NCBI GenBank assembly: GCA_905221605.1
Contig: CAJNDS010002591.1
Span: 286,566-350,565, forward strand
Reading direction: 5' to 3'
DNA length: 64,000 nucleotides
DNA from: Symbiodinium natans
Taxonomy: Eukaryota; Sar; Dinophyceae; Suessiales; Symbiodiniaceae
Numbering within the stretch: the stretch's first letter is position 1; each line of letters begins with the position of its first letter. The translations under genes and the position numbers were made by a program. This document shows positions 9,923 to 19,078 of the stretch, piece after piece. The notes beneath the pieces are model-generated. The model was not told the origin of the DNA. It did not search any database and saw only the letters and a program-made list of their open reading frames with translations.

Positions 9923-10493
9923 CTGAACCCCAAGCCCTGCGGCCGGCAGCAGGCAATGCGCAACTTCTTGCGGAGCCTCAACCAGCCTCCGGAGAAGCGC
10001 ACTCATCAGCACGAGGTCTGTTGGCCATGCACGTCCTGTCTGATGGCACCGCACTCGTCCGGTCTCGCTCGGAGGTCGATGAGCTGATCAAGCTTGCCTC
10101 GGCTCCGTTCTGAGGGTGCGGTCCGAAGCTCCCAAATCAAGACTGCGCCCCCCTTTCCGAGGCACCCCTGCAGGGCGAGTGCTACCTGGGCATTGTCGCA
10201 CTCGGGCACCGACCTGAAAAAGACAGGCTTTGCTGCTCAGCAAGCCTCTCAAGGGGGCCCTTTTGCAAGGTTCTTCGTCTTCCATTTCATGGATCCGGCG
10301 GAGAGGCAGGGCTTGATCAGCGGCGGCCCTACACAGCGTCTACCTTCTGCCATTTTGTGCAGTCGTGGGCAAAAGCTTCGGATCTCAGGAACGTCGGTGT
10401 TTGGCGGTGTGACTTTCCAGAAGGCCGTGCCGCTGTCGTACTGGGACGCAGCTCCCTCAGTCACCTTCGCTGCTTTGTATTCTGCACTTTGAG
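9923..10493 (+). CDS. Long coding-like frame with one in-frame TGA
   Basis: One + frame runs about 570 bases. Its first part includes LLAMHVLSDGTALVRSRSEV and ends at TGA 10110-10112. The same frame then continues with GECYLGIVALGHRPEKDRLC after an acceptor (cacccctgcag, 10173). Further on it reads SWAKASDLRNVGVWRCDFPE and ends at a TAG near 10500. Splicing from a donor at about 10074 (GAG|GTCGAT) to 10174 would remove the stop in phase 0. No family is recognised. Confidence 0.45.
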
Positions 10494-10575
10494 TCTGCTG
10501 TAGCAGTGGCATGTAGAAAAAATATATGTATAAAGAAGCCACCAATTCCTCGAAAGACGAGGTGTATGCATCTGG

Positions 10576-11064
10576 TTGGCCGATCTTCGGCCTCATGGCG
10601 ACCGCCACGGAAGCGGTGCAGCTGCTTTGCCGCACTGCGCGGCAAAGCAATTGCTAAACGCATCTAAACGCCAAGCCGCTAAGCCTGCCAAGCGTTTGTT
10701 CTGTGAGTCAACGACTAAGATGGGGAAGCAGCCCAAACATGCTGTTCCCAATATCTATGCATATCTCTGCTCACATCTCCGTGCTCTCTGGCCTCCGACA
10801 AGGAATGATATCCAAACCTCCAGCTCGAAACTCAGGCAGGGCTTCCGGCACACAAAAGCACAGAAGGGAGCCATGCCCATTGTCAACGGATGCCGAGGCG
10901 CGCCCGCCACTCAGCCCGACGTGGGCATGACAGGCCGAAGCCACAAAGTGGGGTGCAAGGAGTGCGTCGAGGTGTGTAGGGGTGTGTTGGTCCAAGGCAT
11001 TGACCTTGGCAAGCGCGAGTGCTGCGACTTCCCGAGCACGCGCCCCGCATCACCGTTCGTTTAG
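10576..11064 (+). CDS. 162-codon ORF with cysteine-rich end, unknown protein
   Basis: The frame is open with an in-frame stop at 11064. Near the C-terminus it reads VGCKECVEVCRGVLVQGIDL, followed by GKRECC. The first 40 residues are alanine/histidine-rich. Nothing in it identifies a family. An overlapping 74-codon antisense ORF is weaker. Confidence 0.4.
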   Translation: MADLRPHGDRHGSGAAALPHCAAKQLLNASKRQAAKPAKRLFCESTTKMGKQPKHAVPNIYAYLCSHLRALWPPTRNDIQTSSSKLRQGFRHTKAQKGAMPIVNGCRGAPATQPDVGMTGRSHKVGCKECVEVCRGVLVQGIDLGKRECCDFPSTRPASPFV

Positions 11065-11317
11065 GAAGAGGGGCGGCTCTTTATGCGGATAATCCCGAAC
11101 CACCCTGACCCTCCTACGCTCCAAACTGCAAGCCCTAAACCCTCAACCCTAATCCCTCATCCCTAAGCCCTGAGCCTAAGAGAGACCTGAGGCGGCTCCG
11201 CCACCGCGGCGCGCCTCCCAGCTTTTTCCCCACAAACCTCGCAAAGTATCCAAAAATGTGCAAATTCGATGTCCAAAGACATGGAACAAGGCCTGAATTG
11301 TGCCAAGTATCGCACAG

Positions 11318-11405
11318 ATACCTGCTGAAGCTCTCTGGTTCCGGGTGCTTTGGGCTATCGAGGAAGACCGGCGCTTCTTGGTGGCCCTGAGCCAGAGTCT
11401 TCAAG
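11318..11405 (+). CDS. Candidate exon, unknown protein
   Basis: The exon lies between acceptor gtatcgcacag and donor CAAG|GTCCTT. It reads IPAEALWFRVLWAIEEDRRF then LVALSQSLQ, a clear amphipathic helix. A second open frame at about 11496-11695 (EEGEGEGNVSIRAKP and a cysteine-containing tail) may be the last exon but lacks a good acceptor. Confidence 0.5.
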
Positions 11406-11699
11406 GTCCTTCCCCTCAGTTTCAGTTTAGTTTATTTTGTTGGGGTGGGCGGGCGGGGGGTGGGTTGGGGATGTTTTGGGGTTTAATTCGGTTAAGGCTT
11501 TGGGGCGTTTCGGGGGTTTGTGGCTTTGCTTGCGGAGGAAGGGGAAGGAGAGGGGAATGTTTCCATCCGAGCCAAGCCCGTAAAAGCCTGCACCATGCGA
11601 GAATGTTACATGCAAGATTCTACTATACGACTAGACGGTTATAGTTGTTCATACTGCATACCACATGCTCTAGCTTATCAATTATATGCTTCATAGGGG

Positions 11700-12335
11700 C
11701 ACTAATATGCCAGTTCTTTATTGCCTAGTGCAGATTGTATGCAGCATATTCTGTATTATTTATTCATCACATATTATATATTGTACTTTATATATAATGT
11801 ATGTTATCATGTTATATCATGTAATATGTAACATGTAATATGGAATATGTAAGATGTAATATGTAAGATGTAATATGTCATATGCAATATGTAATATGTA
11901 ATATGCCAGATGTCATATGTCATATGTAATATGTAATACAGTATAGTAGTTATACCTTTCACGTGGTATATAACATAGACTATATCAGTACTAGATGCTA
12001 TATGAAACATGATACATGTTATATCTTCTATGCTATGTGCTATATGCTAGAAGCTGTTATGTGGTATTATGTTATTGTGTTATTATGTTGTTATGTTATT
12101 ATGTTATTATGTTATTATGTCATTATGTTATTATGTTATTATGTTATTATGTCATTATGTTATTATGTTATTATGTTATTATGTTATCATGTCATTATGC
12201 TATTATGCTATTATGTTATTACGCTATTATGCTATTACGTTATATGTTGTATGCTATATGCTATATGCTATATGTTATATGTTCTATGTCAAGTGTTATA
12301 CGTTGCATGTTCTAGGTTTTATAATGACTATATCG
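11700..12335. repeat. AT-rich region with ATATGTAAT and 8-bp TTATTATG satellite
   Basis: ATATGTAATATGTAAGATG-type repeats run at about 11815-11950. About 20 copies of the 8-bp unit TTATTATG run at 12060-12240, decaying into CTATATG repeats to 12310. Because 8 and 3 share no factor, all three frames encode the same MLLCYYVI peptide. The 165-codon ORFs here are therefore artefacts. Confidence 0.9.
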
Positions 12336-12341
12336 TATGTT

Positions 12342-12427
12342 ACGAGGCACTGCATGGCTGGCGAGCGCCAACCTCAGATTCACAGTGGCGAATTCTGCTG
12401 CCGTGCCGGGCATCACCCAGAGCTTAC
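12342..12427 (+). CDS. Candidate exon, unknown protein
   Basis: Acceptor tatgttacgag and donor CGG|GTTTTG bracket an open frame reading TAWLASANLRFTVANSAAVP then GITQSLR. A second frame (GERQPQIHSGEFCCRAG) is open too. Confidence 0.4.
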
Positions 12428-12608
12428 GGGTTTTGAGGGTTCTCCATTCACTCCCCGGACTGCGCTAGCCCTCCACACGCCAGGGTGGCCCTCCCCCGCG
12501 CTCCCCTTGCCAAATCCTCCTGATTCCCCCTCCCACCAAAACCCCTTTCCACACTGCGAGTCCTAAGCCTCAGCCCAGACGCCCGAAACCCAGCAAAGCC
12601 CCGGGCAG

Positions 12609-12754
12609 GCGAGCCCACGTCTCCGGCGCTGCCGCTGCGCACCTCTTTGGAGTGCTCTCGCCGCGGATGTTGGGCTTTGGGGGTCACCTGAGAGCCCTGG
12701 GCCCTGCACATTGGGGAAGTCAGGAGAAAAGTCGCGGGCTCTGCCGAACCGCCG
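12609..12754 (+). CDS. Candidate exon with consensus GTGAGC donor
   Basis: The exon follows acceptor gccccgggcag and ends at GCCG|GTGAGC. The frame includes AHVSGAAAAHLFGVLSPRML and HWGSQEKSRGLCRTA. The following 100 bases contain CCCTAAACCC and an AATAAC-rich stretch. Antisense ORFs overlap; the donor favours +. Confidence 0.5.
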
Positions 12755-12874
12755 GTGAGCAGCTGAACCCTGGGCCACAGCAACCCACAGCCTCGACCCT
12801 AAACCCTACACTGTTACGCCCAAACACCGAGTCCCGATAATAACAATGACGATGGCGATATTACAATAAGAAGA

Positions 12875-13102
12875 ATGATAGCAATCATACATAGAATGCC
12901 GCAAAAGTGGATGGCACGGGTGGGCCACTGCCAGATGCCTTCCAACTTTGGTTCAAAGGCTCCGGCCGAACGGTTCCGGCTTCAAGCCAGGCCACGAGTA
13001 CCCCCCGCGATGTGGAAAGTTCTCGGCTTTTCAGTCGGAACTCTGAGCCTTAAGTTCCCAACTCGAACTCCTAATAAAGCTGAGCCTGCTATTGTTTCAT
13101 AA
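12875..13102 (+). CDS. 75-codon ORF, possible terminal exon
   Basis: The frame opens with a non-ATG or upstream exon and reads FRLQARPRVPPAMWKVLGFS, then GTLSLKFPTRTPNKAEP, to a TAA at 13100-13102. It is basic. It could be the last exon of the gene with exons at 12342 and 12609, but the joining phase is not settled. Confidence 0.4.
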   Translation: MIAIIHRMPQKWMARVGHCQMPSNFGSKAPAERFRLQARPRVPPAMWKVLGFSVGTLSLKFPTRTPNKAEPAIVS

Positions 13103-13126
13103 GGACGCAGGGTCTGGGGCTGCGGC

Positions 13127-13339
13127 ATGTTCCCCCGGGCAGGTACTTGTCACAGCCGCCGGCTTACGATGCGGCATGCGTTGATGTTGTACGAGTCTCA
13201 TGTTGGGGGTGGCTGCGAGTACTTGGACAGAGATGTGTGCAATTCTTGCGAATGCCCTTGTTCTCGAATACAGCAGCCCGTCAGACCACCAAAGAGGATA
13301 AAAACTGCTTGTTTCATTGAAAAGCTTCCCCAGGGTTAA
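13127..13339 (+). CDS. Small cysteine-containing ORF, unknown protein
   Basis: ATG at 13127, with a second ATG downstream at MRHALMLYESHVGGGCEYLD, is followed by CNSCECPCSRIQQ and a TAA. The C-x2-C-x-C-x-C cluster could bind a metal. No family is recognised. Confidence 0.4.
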   Translation: MFPRAGTCHSRRLTMRHALMLYESHVGGGCEYLDRDVCNSCECPCSRIQQPVRPPKRIKTACFIEKLPQG

Positions 13340-13550
13340 ACAACGTCCTCGAATTCATGTAACGAAGCTCCTTTGCGAAGACCCCAAACTGCCCACCCCT
13401 GCCAAGCTGTAGTGTAAGAATCACAGGCAGGCACGGCACCCCGACATCACAGAAACCACCCCAAAAACTGCACCACCCTTCATGTCCATGATATCCAATC
13501 CCTTAGCATTTGCTGTCATTGTCCATGTGCGTAGCTGCTCGGTTCTCTCA

Positions 13551-13695
13551 GGACGGCATACCGCCGCTGCTCCTGGGGTCGTGCCGGGGCTTCGGCTGGT
13601 CTTGTGTCACGGTTCTGCAGGAAGGGCGATCAGACTCCCAGAGTTCCGATAAGATCGGCGGCTTTTGTCCCCAGCCCCAAGAGTACGTAGCCTAA
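13551..13695 (+). CDS. Candidate exon with strong acceptor
   Basis: A pyrimidine-rich acceptor (ctcggttctctcag) precedes DGIPPLLLGSCRGFGWSCVT and VLQEGRSDSQSSDKIGGF. The frame ends at TAA 13693-13695, or splices at GA|GTACGT just before it. Confidence 0.5.
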
Positions 13696-13739
13696 GTGCA
13701 CAAGGCATAGCAGGTACACCACAAAGGACCCTCACGTAG

Positions 13740-13822
13740 GCAACCTACCAAGCCATCATGACCCGAGGCCACGGCCTACTTTGCGGCCGCGGAGAGTTTG
13801 CTGGTCACGAGCTCCCTGCCGG
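13740..13822 (+). CDS. Candidate exon, unknown protein
   Basis: Acceptor ccctcacgtag precedes ATYQAIMTRGHGLLCGRGEF then AGHELPA, ending at GG|GTGCTA (phase 2). Glycine- and histidine-containing; family unknown. Confidence 0.5.
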
Positions 13823-14194
13823 GTGCTAGGATGGGTGTTCAGGATTTTGGGCTCAGGACCGAGGATGCTTTGATTTGGGGGGCGGTCGTTGTGGTCGGTT
13901 GAGATTTGCAAGGCAACGGCAACAGCTTGGAGAGGATGGAACCCCCCTGCCCTTCCCCCCACTGCCCAGCACCCCCACACCCATCCCGGTCCAAGAAAAG
14001 GGTTCGGTTTACACTCAGGTCAAATCTGGGCTTCAAATCATTTGTCGTTAAATAGTTGTGCAAACCCGGATTTTGAACACCTGGGTTTCGCACCCAGGTT
14101 AAATATTAAACAGCGCCTGCTTACTCCACCTGGCCATGTTTTTGGGGCACTGCCTTTTTTTCGGCGTGCCCGTTTCTTGTTTTGAGCCGGCCGG

Positions 14195-14501
14195 TTGCGG
14201 GCCATGATGCCTCTGCTCCCCCCGAATATCGCCGACGATGCCGGCGCTCCGAGTGCCAAAGTGGCCGAAGCGTGGGCGCAAGGTGCTGGCGCGGGCGGCA
14301 ACAGGCACCTGCGACACACAGATCGCCTTGCAACAGGAAGGTGGCCTTTCCATGGTGATCCAGCTCTTGCATCCAGTTTCCTTCCTCAGGAACATGGACC
14401 CCAGACTGTCGGATAAGGCTGTGCTTCGGCGCCCATCACTGTGCGCTTTTCTGCTTCTTCCGACCTCGGTCTGTTGCCTCCTTCACCATGCTGCACGGTA
14501 A
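14195..14501 (+). CDS. Coding-like region, possibly armadillo-like
   Basis: Two overlapping + frames are open. The second includes DTQIALQQEGGLSMVIQLLH, which has the hydrophobic/GG spacing of one armadillo-type helix pair, and then NMDPRLSDKA before GTGCTT or a later GTAAGG. One weak repeat is not enough to assign the fold. Antisense ORFs of 83-98 codons overlap. Confidence 0.35.
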
Positions 14502-14659
14502 GGCATCGGTCTTGAATCTGGGTTTAATGGACCCGGGAGAAGTCTGGCTTTGAACCCGGCTTTAGCTCGGGTTCAAACCCAGGTGGATCCCAGGGTTCGA
14601 ACCTCGGAATTCCGAACCTGACTGTCAAATGCCCTCCCCCCCCCAAATGGAGGATTTCT

Positions 14660-14757
14660 TGGGGACCCTAAGCCCTAAGCCCTAAGCCCTAAGCCCTAAG
14701 CCCTAAGCCCTAAGCCCTAAGCCCTAAGCCCTAAGCCCTAAACCCTAAACCCTAAAC
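14660..14757. repeat. Homogeneous CCCTAAG array switching to CCCTAAA
   Basis: About eleven perfect CCCTAAG units are followed by three CCCTAAA units. The switch from one variant to the other is abrupt. It ends shortly before the acceptor of the exon at 14769. Confidence 0.9.
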
Positions 14758-14768
14758 TGTCACCGCAG

Positions 14769-14833
14769 CTCAGAAGGTCTCAGTCTGTCTGGAACTCCAC
14801 GAAGGCCCTCGTGGCCAAGGCCTCAGATTATAG
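14769..14833 (+). CDS. 65-nt exon between telomere-like introns
   Basis: Acceptor actgtcaccgcag and donor ATAG|GTCTTG bracket the exon. All three frames are open or nearly so (for example SVWNSTKALVAKASDY), so the frame is undecided. The exon-like island separates two telomere-repeat blocks. Confidence 0.45.
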
Positions 14834-14906
14834 GTCTTGGGGTTGTGGGGTTTAGGACGGTTTGTTGGCTTACGTGAAGTTGCATGGGTCGACCATTGCT
14901 TGGCAA

Positions 14907-14980
14907 CCCTAACCCCTAAACCCTAAACCCTAAACCCTAAACCCTAAACCCTAAACCCTAAACCCTAAACCCTAAACCAC
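14907..14980. repeat. Interstitial telomere-like repeat (CCCTAAA)n
   Basis: Ten CCCTAAA units in near-perfect tandem lie within a putative intron. Confidence 0.95.
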
Positions 14981-14997
14981 CCCAAGCCCTCTACAAG

Positions 14998-15105
14998 CCT
15001 TCCCGGGCAGCTGCCCAGGCCTTGGGTGAGCACAACCTGGATGGCTGCGAGCCGCGCGCCTTTCGGGTTATTCGGCGTCGTTTGTCCGGTGGAGTCTTTT
15101 TCCCA
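14998..15105 (+). CDS. Candidate exon, unknown protein
   Basis: The exon follows acceptor ccctctacaag and reads AQALGEHNLDGCEPRAFRVI then RRRLSGGVFF before intron-like TTTAGGG sequence. A consensus-like GTGAGC lies inside it, so a shorter exon ending at about 15024 is an alternative. Confidence 0.45.
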
Positions 15106-15126
15106 AAAAGCCCGAAGCCCCAAACC

Positions 15127-15190
15127 TGTCCGGGGTTCAGGGTTTAGGGTTTAGGGTTTAGGGTTAGGGTTTAGGGTTTAGGGTTTCGGG
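15127..15190. repeat. Interstitial telomere-like repeat (TTTAGGG)n
   Basis: Seven to eight TTTAGGG units, opposite in orientation to the array 150 bases upstream. Confidence 0.9.
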
Positions 15191-15250
15191 TTTAGTGTTT
15201 AGGATGCTGCTCTCCCCATTGGCCGGCCTTGCATCGGGAGACACCCAGTG

Positions 15251-15312
15251 CACCCCAGGCCAAACATGACGGTCTACCACCAGATGCAGTCGGCCGCATC
15301 CTTGGCCCCCTG
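15251..15312 (+). CDS. Possible small exon
   Basis: An open segment between CTTGCATCGGGAG and the next CCCTGAA/CCCTAAA block reads QAKHDGLPPDAVGRILGP. Splice sites are weak. It is included because it is the only unique sequence between two telomere-like arrays. Confidence 0.3.
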
Positions 15313-15385
15313 AACCCTAAACCCTAAACCCTAAACCCTGAACCCTAAACCCTAAACCCTAAACCCTAAACCCTAAACCCTAAAT
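15311..15385. repeat. Interstitial telomere-like repeat (CCCTAAA)n
   Basis: Ten CCCTAAA units with one CCCTGAA variant. Confidence 0.95.
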
Positions 15386-15575
15386 TGCCAAGCCGCAAGT
15401 TGTTGGGGCCCTCAGCAAAAACCCAGGTTAGGGAACCCTGCCACATCAGTGGCGCCAGTCTGCGAACCCTGAAAACCCACCCCCTGAACCCCCAAACCTT
15501 GTGAGATACCTATGCCAGAGGGGGGCCCTTTGAAGGGGGGCGAGTTCCTCTAAATGAAGGGATTTCGTTGTACAG

Positions 15576-15691
15576 GTTGCCGGACCGGAATTTTGCGGGG
15601 ACCCAACGAGCCGCCAACTCCTGCACCAAGGTTTGGCCCTTTTGGCAGATCCTGGGCCGTTTGGAGGCCCGGAGCTTGCCGCTGGAGGCAG
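15576..15691 (+). CDS. Candidate exon, unknown protein
   Basis: The exon follows acceptor cgttgtacag and reads VAGPEFCGDPTSRQLLHQGL then ALLADPGPFGGPELAAGG, ending at AG|GTCTGG. The intron that follows opens with a G-rich stretch and TTTAGGG words. Confidence 0.5.
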
Positions 15692-15819
15692 GTCTGGGGG
15701 AAACTTGGGGGGGGGGGGGCCGGGGGGGGTGAGTTTAGGGTTTAGGGTCTAGCGTTTAGGTTTAGGGTTCCCTTGGCCCTAGCCCTCAGCCCTAAACTCT
15801 AAAAAATTTGCTGTGCCAG

Positions 15820-15963
15820 GCGCCTGGTAGTGTGGGGCCCTCCACGTCCAGCCTGCCACCTCCCGCCCTGCCTGAGGCCGCCAGGCCCTTGGCCCAAAAA
15901 GCGCGATTCCCCCCGACCCCAGACCCGCAATCCTCTGAACTTTGCGTTACGCCGTTAAATTAA
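15820..15963 (+). CDS. Possible terminal exon, proline-rich
   Basis: Acceptor ttgctgtgccag precedes APGSVGPSTSSLPPPALPEA and continues to TAA 15961-15963, just before an AATTAATTAATAAA stretch that could act in 3' end formation. A second frame is also open. It is probably the end of the gene whose exons lie between the telomere-like blocks upstream. Confidence 0.45.
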   Translation, partial: APGSVGPSTSSLPPPALPEAARPLAQKARFPPTPDPQSSELCVTPLN

Positions 15964-16016
15964 TTAATAAACCCTAGGCTGCCGGGCCTTCCTCTGGCGC
16001 CCTATCTAGCCCTGAA

Positions 16017-16421
16017 ATGAATCCCAGGCCAGTTCCCTTGATTCCCGAATTCCTGTGCAGGAACCAGCAGGAAAAAGAAGTGAAGGCACATGCAGGCAAG
16101 CAACAGATGGTGTACAAATCCGACATGAAGGTTGCGGACATAGGCTTTGTGCTCCTAGGTCACGAAAGCTCGCCTCTGAGGGCTAGCGGAGTATCTTACT
16201 TAAGCGAAGCTTACAACCTGAAGGGTATACAGGGCCCCCGGAGACTCCGCCACGAAACCAGCAAACCCGGTCGATTTCCGGTGGCGAAACACAGGTTTTG
16301 GGGAAACGGGCTGGCGTTCATTTCTTTGGTATATTGGGTGCAAATGAACGCCGTTCTCTGTGGATCCCAGGCCACAAAAAAGCCCCCAAGAAAAGACTCA
16401 GAAGCCTTGATGTTGACTTGA
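16017..16421 (+). CDS. 134-codon ORF, strand uncertain
   Basis: ATG at 16017 leads to a frame with SDMKVADIGFVLLGHESSPL. An antisense ORF of 121 codons (16211-16576) is just as protein-like. No splice evidence separates them and no domain is seen. Confidence 0.3.
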   Translation: MNPRPVPLIPEFLCRNQQEKEVKAHAGKQQMVYKSDMKVADIGFVLLGHESSPLRASGVSYLSEAYNLKGIQGPRRLRHETSKPGRFPVAKHRFWGNGLAFISLVYWVQMNAVLCGSQATKKPPRKDSEALMLT

Positions 16422-16858
16422 GTCCGGCGTCCCTCAAAGCTGGATGGACAGGTTCCCCTGGTGAGTGCAACATCTGTTGTGGTGTCATGCGTTACAAAAA
16501 AGAGCCCTCCGGAAGATGCTAAAACTCTATCTCTAAAAGAACGCCTCTCTTTCATTTCATTCGGAACTCCAGACACACTCCCCGTGAACGTGTTCTTTTG
16601 GATTAGGGTTTATGTCAAAAAGAATGCCCCGCTTTCAACCTGAGCCTTCCCCCCTGTACGGTTCCTCTGGACTCCTTAGCGCGCGGCAAAAGGGTGACAC
16701 GGCCTGCTGCCTTTGCGTGTGCTTGTCCTGCTGCGTAGTTAATGCCATGTTGACGGAAGCTCTTCCGTGGGGGTACCTTAACTAGCTTTCGTCCCAGGCC
16801 CTCACCCCCAAGTTATTAGGTTAATGGGGTGCAGCAATGCTGTGCTTGAGCACGCTAG

Positions 16859-17225
16859 CCTGAATCTGAAGATAAGGTCCGCCTCAAGTGGCAGAGGCTC
16901 CTGGAGTCACGCGGGCTACAGGCAGTGTGGGCAGATAAGTTCTGCTGCAACATGCCACAAGCAGACCTCCTGGTAGATTTCGGGTTCAGAGCCGCAGTCC
17001 CCTAAACCCTAAACCCTCAAACCCTAAGCCCCCAACCTTCAAACCCTAAACCCAAACGGTAGCTTGCTCCTGGTAGGTGGAGGAGGAGCCCTCGCCAAAC
17101 CCACCGGTCGGAGCCCTAACCAGAACCTCAAGCCAGGATCAAGGTGCAGTTCAGGCTCTCTAGGGCCTCGCTTGGGTACCACAATTCAGCAATAACAATA
17201 CCATGGTACAACAATCGTTATCGTT

Positions 17226-17275
<50 letters not shown>

Positions 17276-17950
17276 GGTCATAAAAATACACTAAAACACT
17301 ACAGAACAGTAACTGTAGAGATGGCAACGCTCACACCAACAACACTCATGGTGATGGGACTAAAACTGATAGATCCGCTGCCCTCCGTTTGATGCGTGAA
17401 GCTGCGGAGGTGTCGGTGGCCTGCCTCGGCGACACACCCGGCTTTGCCCATGTGGCGCTTTCTGCTGATCTGGCAGCAGTCTTAGAGCCTCTAGAGGGAG
17501 GGGGGGGGCAGGGAAAAGGAACGCCCTCAGGCGGGTGAATTCTGTGGGAAAGAGCCGGAAGCAACGAAGACCCCCCAAAAGAGATCCCACAAGGCGCAGA
17601 TCGATGGCCTCATCGTGACGTTGCAGAGCGCCATCTCGTCGGCGGCCAACGCCTCGTGAGCTTCTCAGTGGCAGCGGAGCCCGAAACCAGGGTTTCGGGC
17701 TTGGGGTTTGGGGTTTAGGGTTTAGGGATCGGACGCCCTCGTGGCGCTCGCGAAGTTGAGGCGCCTGTGCTTCCATGCCTTCGTCCTTCCGCACCAGCGA
17801 GATGTCGTCATCGAGGCAGCACAGGGACCTACGCTGGAGGTTCTGGGGTTTAGGGTTTAGGGTTTAGATTCAGGGTCAGGCTGCCTGCCCCCGCTGTCAG
17901 GGCCTGCGCTGCGCTTTCGCGGATGCCTTCCGGGCGGAGGATGCCAGCCA
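16859..17950 (+). CDS. Multi-exon gene of unknown family, splice phases consistent
   Basis: Exons 16859-16972 (KVRLKWQRLLESRGLQAVWA...), 17077-17148 (VEEEPSPNPPVGALTRTSSQ), 17305-17478 (ALRLMREAAEVSVACLGDTP), 17531-17655 (SHKAQIDGLIVTLQSAISSA), about 17729-17839 (SDALVALAKLRRLCFHAFVL) and from 17901 (GLRCAFADAFRAEDASQ). Junctions 1-2, 2-3, 3-4 and 5-6 keep phase 0. The 4-5 boundary is one base off any AG and may be non-canonical. Introns contain CCCTAAA words, an (ATC)n tract, and GTTCTGGGGTTTAGGG at one donor. The product is helical, but I do not recognise it. Confidence 0.6.
17222..17275. repeat. (ATC)n microsatellite
   Basis: About sixteen ATC units inside a putative intron. The poly-histidine ORF through it is an artefact. 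Confidence 0.95.
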
Positions 17951-18327
17951 GCCACCCAGCCCCAGAGCACCCCCTGAAAATCCCCAAAAGCTCCCCAAAA
18001 TCCCAAAAACCCTAGCCAAAGAGCCCACCAACCCCTCCTTTAAAAAAAAACTTAGCCCACCGAGCACCCCAAACAACCCTAAGCCCATACATAAATGCGC
18101 ACGAATGAGCGCCCTAAACCCTGAGCCCTACCAAAAGCAACCTCATCCAGACCTCAGCCCTAGCTACCAAACCGAAACCTTAAACCCCCCGCCTCTACCC
18201 CAGCTCCGACCTAAATCAAGGTGGTCAGTTCTCCAAGATATGCACACACACATACACCAGAGTTTCCACGCGCTACACACAGTTCATTTCTTGCAGATGC
18301 CTTACTCGCATTTTTCCTTTCCCAGGC

Positions 18328-18412
18328 TTGTCCGGGCCAGTCTTGGGCGCCTTCCGGCTGCACGGCCAGGCGCAGCTCCTTGTCCACGGCCGAGGGGCTC
18401 AGAGGGAATCTC
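18328..18412 (+). CDS. Candidate exon, unknown protein
   Basis: A strong acceptor (tttttcctttcccag) precedes LSGPVLGAFRLHGQAQLLVH and GRGAQRESRS before a possible GTCTTT donor. All three frames are open for most of the segment. Confidence 0.35.
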
Positions 18413-18794
18413 GGTCTTTGGTCGGGGGGTTGGGGTGTGGGGTTGAGGGAAGAACTCCGGGTTTAGGGTTTCGGGGGTTTGGGAAAACCAGGAAGTTCGG
18501 GTTTAGGGTTTAGAGAACTGGTTATTCGGGTTAGGGTTCTGGCTTTGGGGCTGGCCGTGAGGGGCTGTTCTAAGTTCGGGTTGTGTTTTTTGGGGTCACT
18601 TTCTTTGGGCACCCTAAACATGAGGGACCCATTTGCAACAGAAAGTGAGGACAATCGACCATGGTTTGGAGTACTGTCCGTAGGTTCCGGTATGGTTGAC
18701 CAACACAGCACCGCACAAGGGCAGACCCTACTACTATATAAACTGTATATACTTTTCCCGCTTACGTACTTATACGTTCCATAAGGTGTGTTAG

Positions 18795-18953
18795 CAACGG
18801 TTGCGAAGACGGGAAGCTGCTTTCTGCAAAGTTCCAGGTCTGGATCCTGACCACATTTGGGCAGAGGCCATCGTGCTGGTCCTGCTGTTGCAACCTCTTT
18901 ATCGTATGACCCCCCACCCCTTCCCCCCGGCCGAAAACCCCCCCAGAGGGTGA
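18795..18953 (+). CDS. Exon with basic head and hydrophobic helix, possible signal anchor
   Basis: Acceptor ggtgtgttag precedes QRLRRREAAFCKVPGLDPDH and then IWAEAIVLVLLLQPLYRM, with TGA at 18951-18953. Alternatively a donor at C|GTATGA near 18905 removes the tail. A basic stretch followed by a membrane helix is what a type II Golgi glycosyltransferase anchor looks like. This could therefore be an early exon of the GT8 gene that follows, but that link is only inferred. Confidence 0.45.
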   Translation, partial: QRLRRREAAFCKVPGLDPDHIWAEAIVLVLLLQPLYRMTPHPFPPAENPPRG

Positions 18954-19078
18954 TCTTACTTTCTCTACTTTTGGTTCAAAGACACCTTTGACGGCGCTTT
19001 TGGAAGGTCGGTATGAATGCCACAGGCACTTTGAACCACCCGCCAGCGGCCGAGTTATGAGTTGTGCACGCTGAACAG

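Noticed and set aside
11963-12566. 157- and 165-codon ORFs repeating MLLCYYVI
   Set aside because: The 8-bp TTATTATG unit gives the same peptide in all three frames, so openness is a property of the satellite.
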